Shown one piece after another: positions 25,024-31,275 of a DNA stretch of 34,125 nucleotides. Source of the stretch: Bacteroidota bacterium. GTDB taxonomy: Bacteria > Bacteroidota > Bacteroidia > Chitinophagales > Chitinophagaceae. Each line of letters opens with the position of its first letter. The stretch's first letter is position 1. Under the pieces are notes generated by a model. It worked only from the letters and a program-made list of their open reading frames with translations, did no database searches and was not told the origin of the DNA. Location of the stretch: positions 1 to 34,125 of the forward strand of contig PSRA01000209.1 in assembly GCA_003175695.1 (NCBI GenBank), read 5' to 3'. The translations under genes were made by a program, and so were the position numbers.

Positions 25024-25119
25024 ATTCTTTGTAATGATTAATGAATTTACCAAAGAATTCAGTCAAAATGGATTGAATTCTCTGCGCTTAAGAAAAATTA
25101 AGCTGACGGTCCTTTGTAC

Positions 25120-25151
25120 TTTGTCAACCATTCAAAATTTCACTAAGTTTA
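25120..25151 (+). promoter_or_regulatory. Candidate Bacteroidota-type promoter for the coiled-coil protein gene
   Basis: TTTG at 25120-25123, a 20-base spacer, and TAAGTTTA at 25144-25151 (one mismatch to TAnnTTTG). The transcript would start near 25158, twelve bases before ATG 25170, which favours that start. Confidence 0.5.
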
Positions 25152-25169
25152 ATATTCAAATAGTAATTC

Positions 25170-25556
25170 ATGGCAAAAGCGTACAGTTTAATGGGACTCC
25201 ATTTCAGATACAGGCTATGGATAGCCGAAATGAATTCTCACATTAATATTATTAGAATTTTTGATGATTACATAGCTGAGTTGAATTCAAGAAAGAATGA
25301 TCCGATTGTAAAGAAGGGGATTGAAGATTTCAAGCAACAATTCATTGATTTGCGAACAACAATCGATGAACTCAGGCATGAAATGCATCTTGCGAAAATG
25401 GCATTGGCAGCCGATTCCAAAGAGAACAGGAACGGGAAAAAGGCTTCTGTTTCACATGCAAATCATGTCAACTTGAAAAAAAGGTATCGCAGCTATAAAA
25501 AGCTATTTGAAAAAACAAAAACCGAGTTTGGGAAATTTGAGAATAAATGGCTTTAG
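25170..25556 (+). CDS. Hypothetical helical/coiled-coil protein
   Basis: A 128-residue charged, helix-rich cytoplasmic protein with no membrane segment. Heptad-like stretches run through NIIRIFDDYIAELNSRKN (about residues 25-42) and DFKQQFIDLRTTIDELRHEMHLAKMALAA, followed by a Lys-rich C-terminal helix (KKRYRSYKKLFEKTKTEFGKF). The start at 25170 is favoured by the upstream promoter; an alternative Met at 25230 begins MNSHINIIRI and would remove a less helical leader. I do not recognise the family. It diverges from the SDR gene across 146 bases. Confidence 0.65.
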   Translation: MAKAYSLMGLHFRYRLWIAEMNSHINIIRIFDDYIAELNSRKNDPIVKKGIEDFKQQFIDLRTTIDELRHEMHLAKMALAADSKENRNGKKASVSHANHVNLKKRYRSYKKLFEKTKTEFGKFENKWL

Positions 25557-25625
25557 CTGTTCTTGACTCTCCAACTTTTCCACCATATAGAATGAAAATG
25601 ATATCTCGCAGGCAATCCTGAATTG

Positions 25626-25745
25626 TTACCTCAAATCTCCGGGAAAACCAACATAGGCAATGGTCATAACCACTGCTAAAAGGATTGCTGCTATGATATA
25701 AATAATGACTGTTTCGCTTACGCTTACTGAAGATGATTTTTTCAT
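25626..25745 (-). CDS. Small single-helix membrane protein (39 residues), unlisted
   Basis: On the minus strand, an ATG at 25743-25745 opens 39 codons closed by TAA (25626-25628). The product begins MKKSSSVSVSETVIIYIIAA, continues as a strong hydrophobic helix (about residues 13-33), and ends VGFPGDLR. The short Lys/Ser-rich head and a single helix are a normal small membrane-protein layout. Codons are ordinary for the window. No family is recognised, and no clear promoter is seen. It fills most of a 368-base gap between two plus-strand genes; the rest of that gap (25746-25924) holds nothing else I can support except a TAATTTTG (-7-like) at 25899-25906. Confidence 0.45.
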   Translation of the reverse strand: MKKSSSVSVSETVIIYIIAAILLAVVMTIAYVGFPGDLR

Positions 25746-25924
25746 GGATCCAGACTTTTAAGGTGATTGGGACCAATTCCCATCTAAGCAAGTAATAAAA
25801 CAACTATGATGCCAAAAGGGCTGCCATAGACCTAACTAGCTGACATAAAAAGAGTTAGGAAAAGACTTTTGGTGGTGTTCCCCCGCCGGGAATCAGTTTA
25901 ATTTTGCATCATAATTAATTATTT

Positions 25925-26116
25925 ATGGAAGATCCGACTTACCAGATTTTCACTTTTGTTGATCAAATCAAGCCAGGAGAAAGTCAGTCACTCACACTCA
26001 GAAAAATCTTTTCAGGTTTTACGCCTTTCCAGGAATACGACGATGCCGTCCGGTGGATTGAAACCAAAGGACAAAAAGATCATGAATATGTGATCCTATC
26101 TGTTTACAAAAGGTAA
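25925..26116 (+). CDS. Small conserved-looking hypothetical protein (63 residues)
   Basis: A soluble 63-residue protein beginning MEDPTYQIFTFVDQIKPGE and ending EYVILSVYKR. It looks like a compact alpha/beta domain: two likely strands (YQIFTFVD and YVILSVYKR) flank a helix (YDDAVRWIETKG). A perfect -7-like TAATTTTG lies at 25899-25906, but no well-spaced TTTG box is present (the nearest, 25868-25871, is 27 bases away). A hairpin terminator follows at 26157-26186. Sequence-like properties and flanking signals favour a real gene; function unknown. Confidence 0.6.
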   Translation: MEDPTYQIFTFVDQIKPGESQSLTLRKIFSGFTPFQEYDDAVRWIETKGQKDHEYVILSVYKR

Positions 26117-26156
26117 GTTTCAGTTTCGGCAACTCGTTTTTGTTTAGTCAAATGAA

Positions 26157-26186
26157 AGAAATCCGGCGAACCGAAACCGGATTTCT
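26157..26186. terminator. Hairpin terminator between convergent genes
   Basis: The arms AGAAATCCGG (26157-26166) and CCGGATTTCT (26177-26186) are perfect, with a 10-base loop. On the minus strand a T-rich stretch follows (TTCATTTGAC), so it best serves the methyltransferase gene, and it may act both ways. Confidence 0.7.
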
Positions 26187-26220
26187 GAAGGTGAGAGATA
26201 TAGAGAGGAAAATTGAGGGG

Positions 26221-27006
26221 TTATTTATTAGAGGCTATGATTAACCTAAATACATTCTTATAAACTATTTGTCCATTTTTCTTTTCATGTGCGTGCAAAG
26301 TGTCCCACACTGCCCCGGCCACTGTCTCGTATCCCCTATGTTCAATCGCTCTGGCCGCCGTACCGCCTGACAGCAGTCCACGAAGGGCAATATCCCTATC
26401 TGGATAAATCCAATGAGCAGAAACATCTTCAATATTTTCAATACTGAATCTTTCTTCTTTCAGCATATTATCAATCCTGTTATATTCAGAAAGGCCAAAT
26501 GGATCCAATGTTCCAGAAGAATCAGGAGGCAGAAGGCTGGTCACTACATTGAAATAACTGACCGCATCGCAAGCTTCTTTTGGTCCCCAAGTCAGGGCTA
26601 CCAACGTCCCGTTATTTTTGAGGACACGTTTTGCTTCCCCGACTGCGTTGCTCATATTCCCTGCATAGTGGAAAGATTGAAGGCTGGTGACTACATCGAA
26701 AGAATGATTAGCGTAAGGCAATTCCTCCATGTCTCCGACCAACATTTCACCGGATGTCACCCGGTTTTGTGCGATGTTGATCAACTCCGGACTCGCGTCG
26801 ATTCCTTTTATTTGAGCGCCTGTTTTTGCAGCCATGCTGCAAAACATCCCGGCGCCGCAGCCCACATCCAACAACTGATCGAATGAAGACAATTGTAGCT
26901 GTTGCAAGGCATAACGGTAAGCCTCACTCGAGGTTTGCTCCTGTATGGCGGCCCAGTCAATCGCATTTTTTCCCCAAAGTCTGCCCTGTATTTTTTGAGT
27001 TCCCAT
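26221..27006 (-). CDS. Class I SAM-dependent methyltransferase (UbiE/Methyltransf_11-like)
   Basis: A 261-residue methyltransferase. Motif I is LLDVGCGAGMFCSMAA (about residues 45-60), strand 2 ends with GIDASPELI, the acidic motif is VGDMEELPYANHSFDVVTS (about 91-109), and EAKRVLKNNGTLVALTWG is the motif III region. The N-terminal IQGRLWGKNAIDWAAIQE is typical of small-molecule methyltransferases in this group. The acceptor is unknown. A perfect -7-like TAATTTTG (27051-27058, minus strand) lies about 45 bases upstream of the ATG but has no well-spaced TTTG. It is convergent with the 63-residue gene across a terminator. Confidence 0.9.
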   Translation of the reverse strand: MGTQKIQGRLWGKNAIDWAAIQEQTSSEAYRYALQQLQLSSFDQLLDVGCGAGMFCSMAAKTGAQIKGIDASPELINIAQNRVTSGEMLVGDMEELPYANHSFDVVTSLQSFHYAGNMSNAVGEAKRVLKNNGTLVALTWGPKEACDAVSYFNVVTSLLPPDSSGTLDPFGLSEYNRIDNMLKEERFSIENIEDVSAHWIYPDRDIALRGLLSGGTAARAIEHRGYETVAGAVWDTLHAHEKKNGQIVYKNVFRLIIASNK

Positions 27007-27121
27007 GCTTCGATCGAAAAAATCCTTTCCCTGGCTTTATTTTTCGTCGACAAAATTAGATTGGATTCCAAAGAATGGCTTGTCTGGTGAGTCCAGAATT
27101 TGTGCTGGGAAGGCCAGGTGG

Positions 27122-27172
27122 TAGCCGGGAGTCAGGAGTTGGTGAATTGATACAGGATACTGGCATCAATTC
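27122..27172. repeat. Intergenic word repeat plus small dyad
   Basis: CGGGAGTCAGGAGTTGG (about 27126-27142) is a second copy of the word at about 12874-12892. It is followed by a dyad, GAATTGAT (27144-27151) and ATCAATTC (27165-27172), whose loop holds GGATACTGG. No T-tract follows, so a terminator role is unproven. Confidence 0.5.
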
Positions 27173-27180
27173 CTACCCAA

Positions 27181-27606
27181 TCAACTACTCTTGTTTTTCG
27201 CAATAACAGTTTTTGAATTGTTCTTGCTGGCTTTCAATTCTTCTTTCGCAAGGTTGGCTTCAATCCTGTATTTCACAATTTCGGTAATAAGCTTCAATGG
27301 AAGAGGTTTGTCCACATCAAACCGAAGTGTTGCCATACCTGAAACATAAGGCTTCGCCTTTTCCTTGAATTTGAGAACGGTGCCTTTTGTAGGATATATC
27401 CCTAAATGTTTAGTGAATGCAGCATACCATATCAGCATGCCATGATATTTAAATGCTGGTATTTGGTAGCTTATTAGTTCTTCCGCATCAGGCGCTGCCT
27501 TTCGAATGGTTTCGCGAAGTTGCTGAAGTTTGGGTCTGATTGCGTCCGGCTGGCCAGCTATATATTCTGTAACTGTCGAATATTTGATTCTTTGTTTGGA
27601 GGTCAT
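27181..27606 (-). CDS. DUF1801 (YdhG-like) family protein
   Basis: A 141-residue cytoplasmic protein of the DUF1801 fold. Diagnostic stretches are VTEYIAGQPDAIRPKLQQLRETIRKAAPDAEELISYQIPAFKY (about residues 12-54), LIWYAAFTKHLGIYP and the C-terminal TLRFDVDKPLPLKLITEIVKYRIEA. The family is widespread and uncharacterised, related to the iron chaperone frataxin-like YdhG group by annotation only. A Lys/Ser-rich tail ends the protein. Its stop lies next to a word repeat and its start next to a CCTATGTG repeat, so it is bracketed by repeats. Confidence 0.92.
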   Translation of the reverse strand: MTSKQRIKYSTVTEYIAGQPDAIRPKLQQLRETIRKAAPDAEELISYQIPAFKYHGMLIWYAAFTKHLGIYPTKGTVLKFKEKAKPYVSGMATLRFDVDKPLPLKLITEIVKYRIEANLAKEELKASKNNSKTVIAKNKSS

Positions 27607-27628
27607 AGTTGTTGATTGAGTAATGTTT

Positions 27629-27717
27629 CCTATGTGTTTCTATATCCCTTTGTGTCGGTGAAAAAAAACTGTAGTTTCAAGCGTATCCCACCATATAGGC
27701 ACATAGGCGCGCACAGG
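27629..27717. repeat. CCTATGTG-type inverted intergenic repeat
   Basis: CCTATGTGTTTCTATATCCC then TTTGTGTCGGTG (27629-27660) faces CCACCATATAGGCACATAGG then CGCGCACAGG (about 27689-27718), an imperfect inverted copy. The spacer holds an A-run. It resembles the CCACATAGGCACATAGG word repeats seen between genes in diverse Bacteroidota. No ORF inside. Confidence 0.6.
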
Positions 27718-27722
27718 AAGTT

Positions 27723-27941
27723 TTATTTTTTCATTCCTTTAAACAATGCATATATCGCCATCGCATGGCCGTGTCCCAATTGAAAATCTTTCTTAAGCCA
27801 ATCGACTACCTGTCCTGCTTTTATTCCGGGCAGCAAAGCCTTGTTCTTGACAAAACCTTTTTTCTCTGCCAGCATAAAGAAATCCTCGGGGGATTTTCCG
27901 GTCTTGGTCTGTATATTATCCAGGTAAGCCTGAAATGACAT
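27723..27941 (-). CDS. DUF4287 domain protein
   Basis: A 72-residue cytoplasmic protein consisting of one DUF4287 domain: SFQAYLDNIQTKTGKSPEDF (residues 2-21), GIKAGQVVDWLKKDFQLGHGHAMAIYAL (about 40-67). The KTGKSPEDF and LGHGHAMAI motifs define the family, whose function is unknown; in many genomes it occurs beside AHSA1/SRPBCC and DUF1801 proteins, as it does here. It starts 23 bases after the SRPBCC stop, so the two are probably one operon. Confidence 0.93.
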   Translation of the reverse strand: MSFQAYLDNIQTKTGKSPEDFFMLAEKKGFVKNKALLPGIKAGQVVDWLKKDFQLGHGHAMAIYALFKGMKK

Positions 27942-27964
27942 CTGGTTTATTTTGATAATGAATC

Positions 27965-28396
27965 TTACAACTCGGTTTCTACATGCTTTTTAAAATTGTC
28001 AAGAATCGCCTGCCAGCCACCTCTTTGCATTTCCGGATCATTTACTGATTCGGCTTCAAAAATCGTCACCACCTTCGTTTTGTTGCCGGCTTCTTCGAAT
28101 TTAACATCAACATGCCTGCCATCTCCAATTGTATATCGGATCCTTCTATTTTGCTTAACCTCATCGTAGACACCTCCGAAATCAAAACCGAAACTTCCGT
28201 CTTTAGCCTCCATCCGATAATTGAATTTCCCACCTGGCCTTAAATCATTCTCAGCCTTGGGTGAATGCCAGTCGTCGGAGGCATGATTCCATTGAGTAAC
28301 ATGTTTTGGATTGGTGTAACATTCCCAAACTTTTTCGACCGGAGCATTAATAGTTGTTTCAACCGTAATTTCCTTCACCTTGTTCGTCGTTGTCAT
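27965..28396 (-). CDS. SRPBCC/AHSA1 family START-like protein
   Basis: A 143-residue START-like (SRPBCC) domain protein of the activator of Hsp90 ATPase homologue 1 type. Diagnostic stretches are the N-terminal ITVETTINAPVEKVWECYTNPKHVTQWN (about residues 9-36), LRPGGKFNYRMEAKDGS and the C-terminal GGWQAILDNFKKHVET. The fold makes a hydrophobic pocket for small ligands; the ligand is unknown and the eukaryotic Hsp90 role should not be transferred. It is the first gene of the pair with DUF4287 (23 bases). Upstream are a perfect -7 TAGCTTTG (28423-28430) and a phased direct repeat. Confidence 0.93.
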   Translation of the reverse strand: MTTTNKVKEITVETTINAPVEKVWECYTNPKHVTQWNHASDDWHSPKAENDLRPGGKFNYRMEAKDGSFGFDFGGVYDEVKQNRRIRYTIGDGRHVDVKFEEAGNKTKVVTIFEAESVNDPEMQRGGWQAILDNFKKHVETEL

Positions 28397-28422
28397 GATT
28401 TTTAGTTTTAAAAATGATAAAA

Positions 28423-28492
28423 CAAAGCTAATACTTGGGTAACTTTATCTGTGGGGGCAGAAACGACAAGTTTAGGGCCGATTGCGACAAGT
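28423..28492 (-). promoter_or_regulatory. -7 element with upstream phased direct repeat, SRPBCC promoter
   Basis: On the minus strand TAGCTTTG (28423-28430) matches TAnnTTTG exactly, and no TTTG box is found at the normal distance. Upstream, the 8-base word CGACAAGT (plus strand) occurs at 28464-28471 and 28485-28492, a period of 21 bases, that is two helical turns. This is the layout of an activator-dependent promoter. Confidence 0.5.
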
Positions 28493-28509
28493 GCAATTTT
28501 ACTCCATGT

Positions 28510-28935
28510 TCAATCCCTTTTGAACCGGCTCGCCAAATCACCCAAATCGATATTTTGCACGAGGGATAAATCGTATTTCCTGGCCAATTCGGATGCTACT
28601 GAAGAATGTGCTGGGGGTTGTATCCACATTATTTTTGCATGCATTGGTAAAACATGTTTGTGTGTAATTTCTTCGATTTCTTCATCGGGACGATAGATAC
28701 AAACCATATCGACATGTTTCGGTTGTTCTTCCAGGGATTCAAAGTTGAGTTTGAAATCATTGTTGGCTGGATCTGCGGCTACGTGCACTCGTGTGTATTT
28801 GCCGGGACTATAACCGAACACGGTGAATCCTGCCAATATTAAATTGCCGGGAAGACTCTTGTTTGGCCAATCAACGAGCAGGATCTCTTTCACACTGGAA
28901 AGAACAACTATTGGATCAGGGTCGAACAGCTGCAT
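28510..28935 (-). CDS. CoA-binding domain protein (YccU-like)
   Basis: A 141-residue single-domain Rossmann protein of the CoA-binding family. Matches are the strand/turn ILLVDWPNKSLPGNLILAGFTVFGYSPG (about residues 19-46), VDMVCIYRPDEEIEEITHKHV (about 75-95) and KIMWIQPPAHSSVASELARKYDLSLVQN (about 101-128). The usual final Cys-containing motif (...DRC) is replaced by VQNIDLGDL. The N-terminal glycine loop is also less clear than in the family, so CoA binding is not certain. It is divergent from the DoxX-like gene across 51 bases. Confidence 0.82.
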   Translation of the reverse strand: MQLFDPDPIVVLSSVKEILLVDWPNKSLPGNLILAGFTVFGYSPGKYTRVHVAADPANNDFKLNFESLEEQPKHVDMVCIYRPDEEIEEITHKHVLPMHAKIMWIQPPAHSSVASELARKYDLSLVQNIDLGDLASRFKRD

Positions 28936-28986
28936 AAAATAGTAATTTCCTTAAGTTAAGTATATTTAATCAATCACTATACAGCA

Positions 28987-29799
28987 ATGAGTACACAAGT
29001 TCAATTGTCCAGGCAGATATCAGTCACTCGCATCAATTCTCTTGCCAGCGTTCTTTATGCAATCGGGATTATTGGTATCGCCGGGCAACAGTTTTACTAC
29101 AAAGAATTCCGTCCCGTCATCATTCCATATTGGCCGACCTGGCTACCGGGACAACCAGCTTTCGCATATTTAATTGCGGCGTGCATGATCCTACTTAGCG
29201 CGGGCATCATATTGGGTTACAAAGGAAGGAATAATGCCTTGCTGCTGGGAGGACTATTACTTATTCTGACTTTAATATTTCATCTTCCTTCACTTTTTTT
29301 TGTCACAAAAGATGTATGGCATTTGGGCTTATGGACGAACGCACTTAAGGAACTGGCATTATCCGGGGGAGCTTTTGTTGTGGCAGGATCCCTTCCAAAT
29401 GAAAAGGGTTCTCTCAAAGGTTCAAGGACCCTGCAAGGATTTGTGAGTGCCGGAAGGATATTTCTCGCCATTATGCTCATATGTTTCGGGATTGATCATT
29501 TTTTATATAGCCAATTTGTAGCCACGTTAGTGCCGGTCTGGGCAGGGATGCCTTTGTTCTGGACCTATTTTGCGGGCATCGCTTTAATTGGAACGGGAGT
29601 ATCAATCATACTTAATATAAAAAGAAAGCAGGTGAGCCTACTTGCAGGATTCATGCTCTTTATCTGGTTCCTGGTCTTGCATATCCCCAGAGCGATTCAA
29701 TATCCCGATCTCGATAAGGGAAATGAGCTCACCAGTGTATTTGAAGCACTCGCATTCAGCGGTGTTGCATTCCTGATTGCATTTGCTAAAGGCGACTGA
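28987..29799 (+). CDS. DoxX-like membrane protein with two tandem four-helix modules
   Basis: A 270-residue polytopic membrane protein with eight predicted helices in two similar halves. Half 1 (about residues 15-135) has FRPVIIPYWPTWLPG, a long helix pair and LIFHLPSLFFV; half 2 (about 150-265) has FVATLVPVWAGMPLFWTYFAG, helices, and LVLHIPRAIQYP, then LTSVFEALAFSGVAFLIA mirroring LKELALSGGAFVVAG of half 1. The module resembles DoxX/DoxD-like domains; function unknown. It diverges from the CoA-binding gene across only 51 bases. Confidence 0.82.
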   Translation: MSTQVQLSRQISVTRINSLASVLYAIGIIGIAGQQFYYKEFRPVIIPYWPTWLPGQPAFAYLIAACMILLSAGIILGYKGRNNALLLGGLLLILTLIFHLPSLFFVTKDVWHLGLWTNALKELALSGGAFVVAGSLPNEKGSLKGSRTLQGFVSAGRIFLAIMLICFGIDHFLYSQFVATLVPVWAGMPLFWTYFAGIALIGTGVSIILNIKRKQVSLLAGFMLFIWFLVLHIPRAIQYPDLDKGNELTSVFEALAFSGVAFLIAFAKGD

Positions 29800-30120
29800 T
29801 TTTAGGCTATGTCGCCATCAGACATTTTTTAGCAAATAAGCGATTATAATAATGCTCATCAGAAGAATGAAGACAGCGAGAAATGTCAAAAGCGGTGTTG
29901 AACTTTAAAGTACCCACTCTCAATTTGCTTTTGAAATTTCTTGAATGAAAGCAAGTAAGGTAATAAGTGCCCCGAATCCTACTAATGTTATACCTGAAAT
30001 GGCCGAATAGCAATCAACTAGTAGAAACAAAAAGGCAGACGCGAAAAAGGAGGGCCACAGGTTAGACGCACTCTGATCCGGTTTCTCCGCTCTTTCTTTG
30101 TGCCCTCTATGGTTTAACAA
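29800..30120 (-). other. Possible decayed small membrane-protein gene, no intact gene supported
   Basis: Two hydrophobic minus-strand frames lie in different registers. One (30120 down to 29920, TTG start) contains LWPSFFASAFLFLLVDCY and GFGALITLLAFIQEI, two possible helices. The other (29889 down to 29818, TTG start) reads LTFLAVFILLMSIIIIAYLL then KNV and a stop, a third helix. Neither has an ATG in a sensible place, and the first begins inside a repeat. They could be one three-helix gene broken by frameshifts, or chance. Nothing else was seen in this 359-base gap apart from the repeat and the MarR operator. Confidence 0.25.
30079..30117. repeat. CACAGAGG-type word repeat
   Basis: On the minus strand this reads TTAAACCATAGAGGGCACAA then AGAAAGAGCGGAGAAACCG, a degenerate copy of the ACCACAGAGGCACAGAG-type intergenic word repeat known from many bacteria. 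It lies just upstream of the MarR operator. Confidence 0.5.
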
Positions 30121-30139
30121 TAGTTGACAAAATCAACTA
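30121..30139. promoter_or_regulatory. MarR-type operator overlapping the marR promoter region
   Basis: TAGTTGA (30121-30127) and TCAACTA (30133-30139) are perfect inverted arms around CAAAA. The core GTTGA-N5-TCAAC is the form of the site reported for MexR, a MarR-family repressor. It lies 19 bases upstream of the ATG at 30159. A partial -7 element (TAATCTTC, 30138-30145) overlaps its right edge, which fits autorepression. Confidence 0.65.
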
Positions 30140-30158
30140 ATCTTCGTCCATTTATTCA

Positions 30159-30596
30159 ATGAACCGGGCTGCCATCCACAAGATCAGGGAGTTCAACAGG
30201 TTTTACACTCATTTTCTCGGTCTCCTTGACCAATATATTCTTCACAGCAAATACACATTACCCGAAGTACGCGTTCTGTATGAGCTCTATCACATCAGGA
30301 AAGCTAAAGCCAGCGACATCGTCGAAGCCCTGGAAATTGACAAGAGCTACCTGAGCCGCATGCTTCTACAATTCGAAAGAAAGAACCTCATCATTAAAAA
30401 GACATCGCGGCAAGACAAAAGGTCCGTTCATCTACAGCTTAGCTCCTTAGGCAAAAAAGAGTTCCTTACTCTCAACAAGGCCTCGGATACCCATTTGAAT
30501 GAACTCCTTTCGAATATGAGTATAAAAGACCTGGCGCAACTCATAAATCACATGAAAGAAATCCGTCGGCTGATTGAAGAAAACAAAAAGCAATAA
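30159..30596 (+). CDS. MarR family transcriptional regulator
   Basis: A 145-residue winged-helix regulator. The N-terminal dimerisation helices (IHKIREFNRFYTHFLGLLDQYIL, about residues 5-27) are followed by the winged helix-turn-helix: LPEVRVLYELYHIRKAKASDIVEALEIDKSYLSRMLLQFERKNLIIKK (about 34-81) and the wing with RQDKRSVHLQLSSLGKKE. Many homologues with the same N-terminus (R-x-FNRFYT-x-x-x-GLLD) continue as a fused MarR-GNAT protein; here the stop is followed by a separate GNAT gene after 10 bases. An inverted repeat of MarR-operator form lies directly upstream, so autoregulation is likely. The ligand is unknown. Confidence 0.93.
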   Translation: MNRAAIHKIREFNRFYTHFLGLLDQYILHSKYTLPEVRVLYELYHIRKAKASDIVEALEIDKSYLSRMLLQFERKNLIIKKTSRQDKRSVHLQLSSLGKKEFLTLNKASDTHLNELLSNMSIKDLAQLINHMKEIRRLIEENKKQ

Positions 30597-30606
30597 ATCA
30601 GTGAAT

Positions 30607-31101
30607 ATGACTGTTGGCCTTAACGATATTGATATCAGAACTACCTTGGAATCCGGCGACATTGGAACCATCGTCCATCTTCATGGAAAAATCTACAAAG
30701 AAGAATATGATTATGGAATTTCATTTGAAGCTTACGTTGCAGGGGGCCTTAGCGAATTTTATCAACAATATGATCCTGCCAAAGACCGAATCTGGATTTG
30801 CGAGCACAATGAAAGAACCATTGGTTGTCTGTTACAAATGCATCGTCCAGGTGCAGCCCAACTCAGGTATTTTCTTCTCGAAAAAAATTACCGGGGAATT
30901 GGCCTCGGGCAAAAAATGATGACTCTTTATATGGACTTTCTCCGACTGCAACCACGTCAAAGCTCCTTTTTGTGGACCACTCACGACCTAACAGCTGCAG
31001 CTCATCTTTACACGAAATTTGGATTTGCACTTGCAGAAGAAAAAGTATCGAGTGCGTTTGGGAAGAAAGTCATTGAACAACGTTATGTTTATGGTTTATA
31101 G
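30607..31101 (+). CDS. GNAT N-acetyltransferase, partner of the adjacent MarR
   Basis: A 164-residue acetyltransferase starting MTVGLNDIDIRTTLE; the ATG at 30607 is preferred over one at 30574 inside marR. The sequence IRTTLESGDIGTIVHLHGKIYKEEYDYGISFEAYVA, QLRYFLLEKNYRGIGLGQKMM (acetyl-CoA loop R-G-I-G-L-G) and SSFLWTTHDLTAAAHLYTKFGF follows the C-terminal half of bifunctional MarR/GNAT proteins. It is in the same operon as marR. The acceptor may be a small amine or the inducer of MarR, which is inference only. Confidence 0.9.
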   Translation: MTVGLNDIDIRTTLESGDIGTIVHLHGKIYKEEYDYGISFEAYVAGGLSEFYQQYDPAKDRIWICEHNERTIGCLLQMHRPGAAQLRYFLLEKNYRGIGLGQKMMTLYMDFLRLQPRQSSFLWTTHDLTAAAHLYTKFGFALAEEKVSSAFGKKVIEQRYVYGL

Positions 31102-31113
31102 GGAGGATACTAG

Positions 31114-31157
31114 GGATGCTGCTCCTATCAACTATTCTCTCTGCATACTCAGCATCC
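31114..31157. repeat. GATGCTG dyad repeat
   Basis: GGATGCTG (31114-31121) and CAGCATCC (31150-31157) are perfect inverted arms over a 28-base loop, preceded by GGATACTAGG. The words resemble GGATACTGG in the 27122-27172 repeat. It lies just after the GNAT gene and before the Kelch promoter. Confidence 0.45.
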
Positions 31158-31202
31158 ATCCATCGTCAACTCTTCACACCTCCTTAACATCTGCGCTAAT
31201 TA

Positions 31203-31237
31203 TTTGTGAAAGAAAATTTTTTCTGCAATTAATTTTA
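31203..31237 (+). promoter_or_regulatory. Candidate promoter of the Kelch lipoprotein gene
   Basis: TTTG at 31203-31206 and TAATTTTA at 31230-31237 (one mismatch), with a 23-base spacer that is somewhat long. The implied transcript start near 31244 supports the ATG at 31276. Confidence 0.4.
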
Positions 31238-31275
31238 GCTTCTTCTTGTCTTGCCTTCAAATCAACTCCTGCTTT

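Noticed and set aside
25868-25906. Full promoter for the 63-residue gene (TTTG plus TAATTTTG)
   Set aside because: The spacer is 27 bases, too long for the consensus of about 19-23, so only the -7 part is noted.
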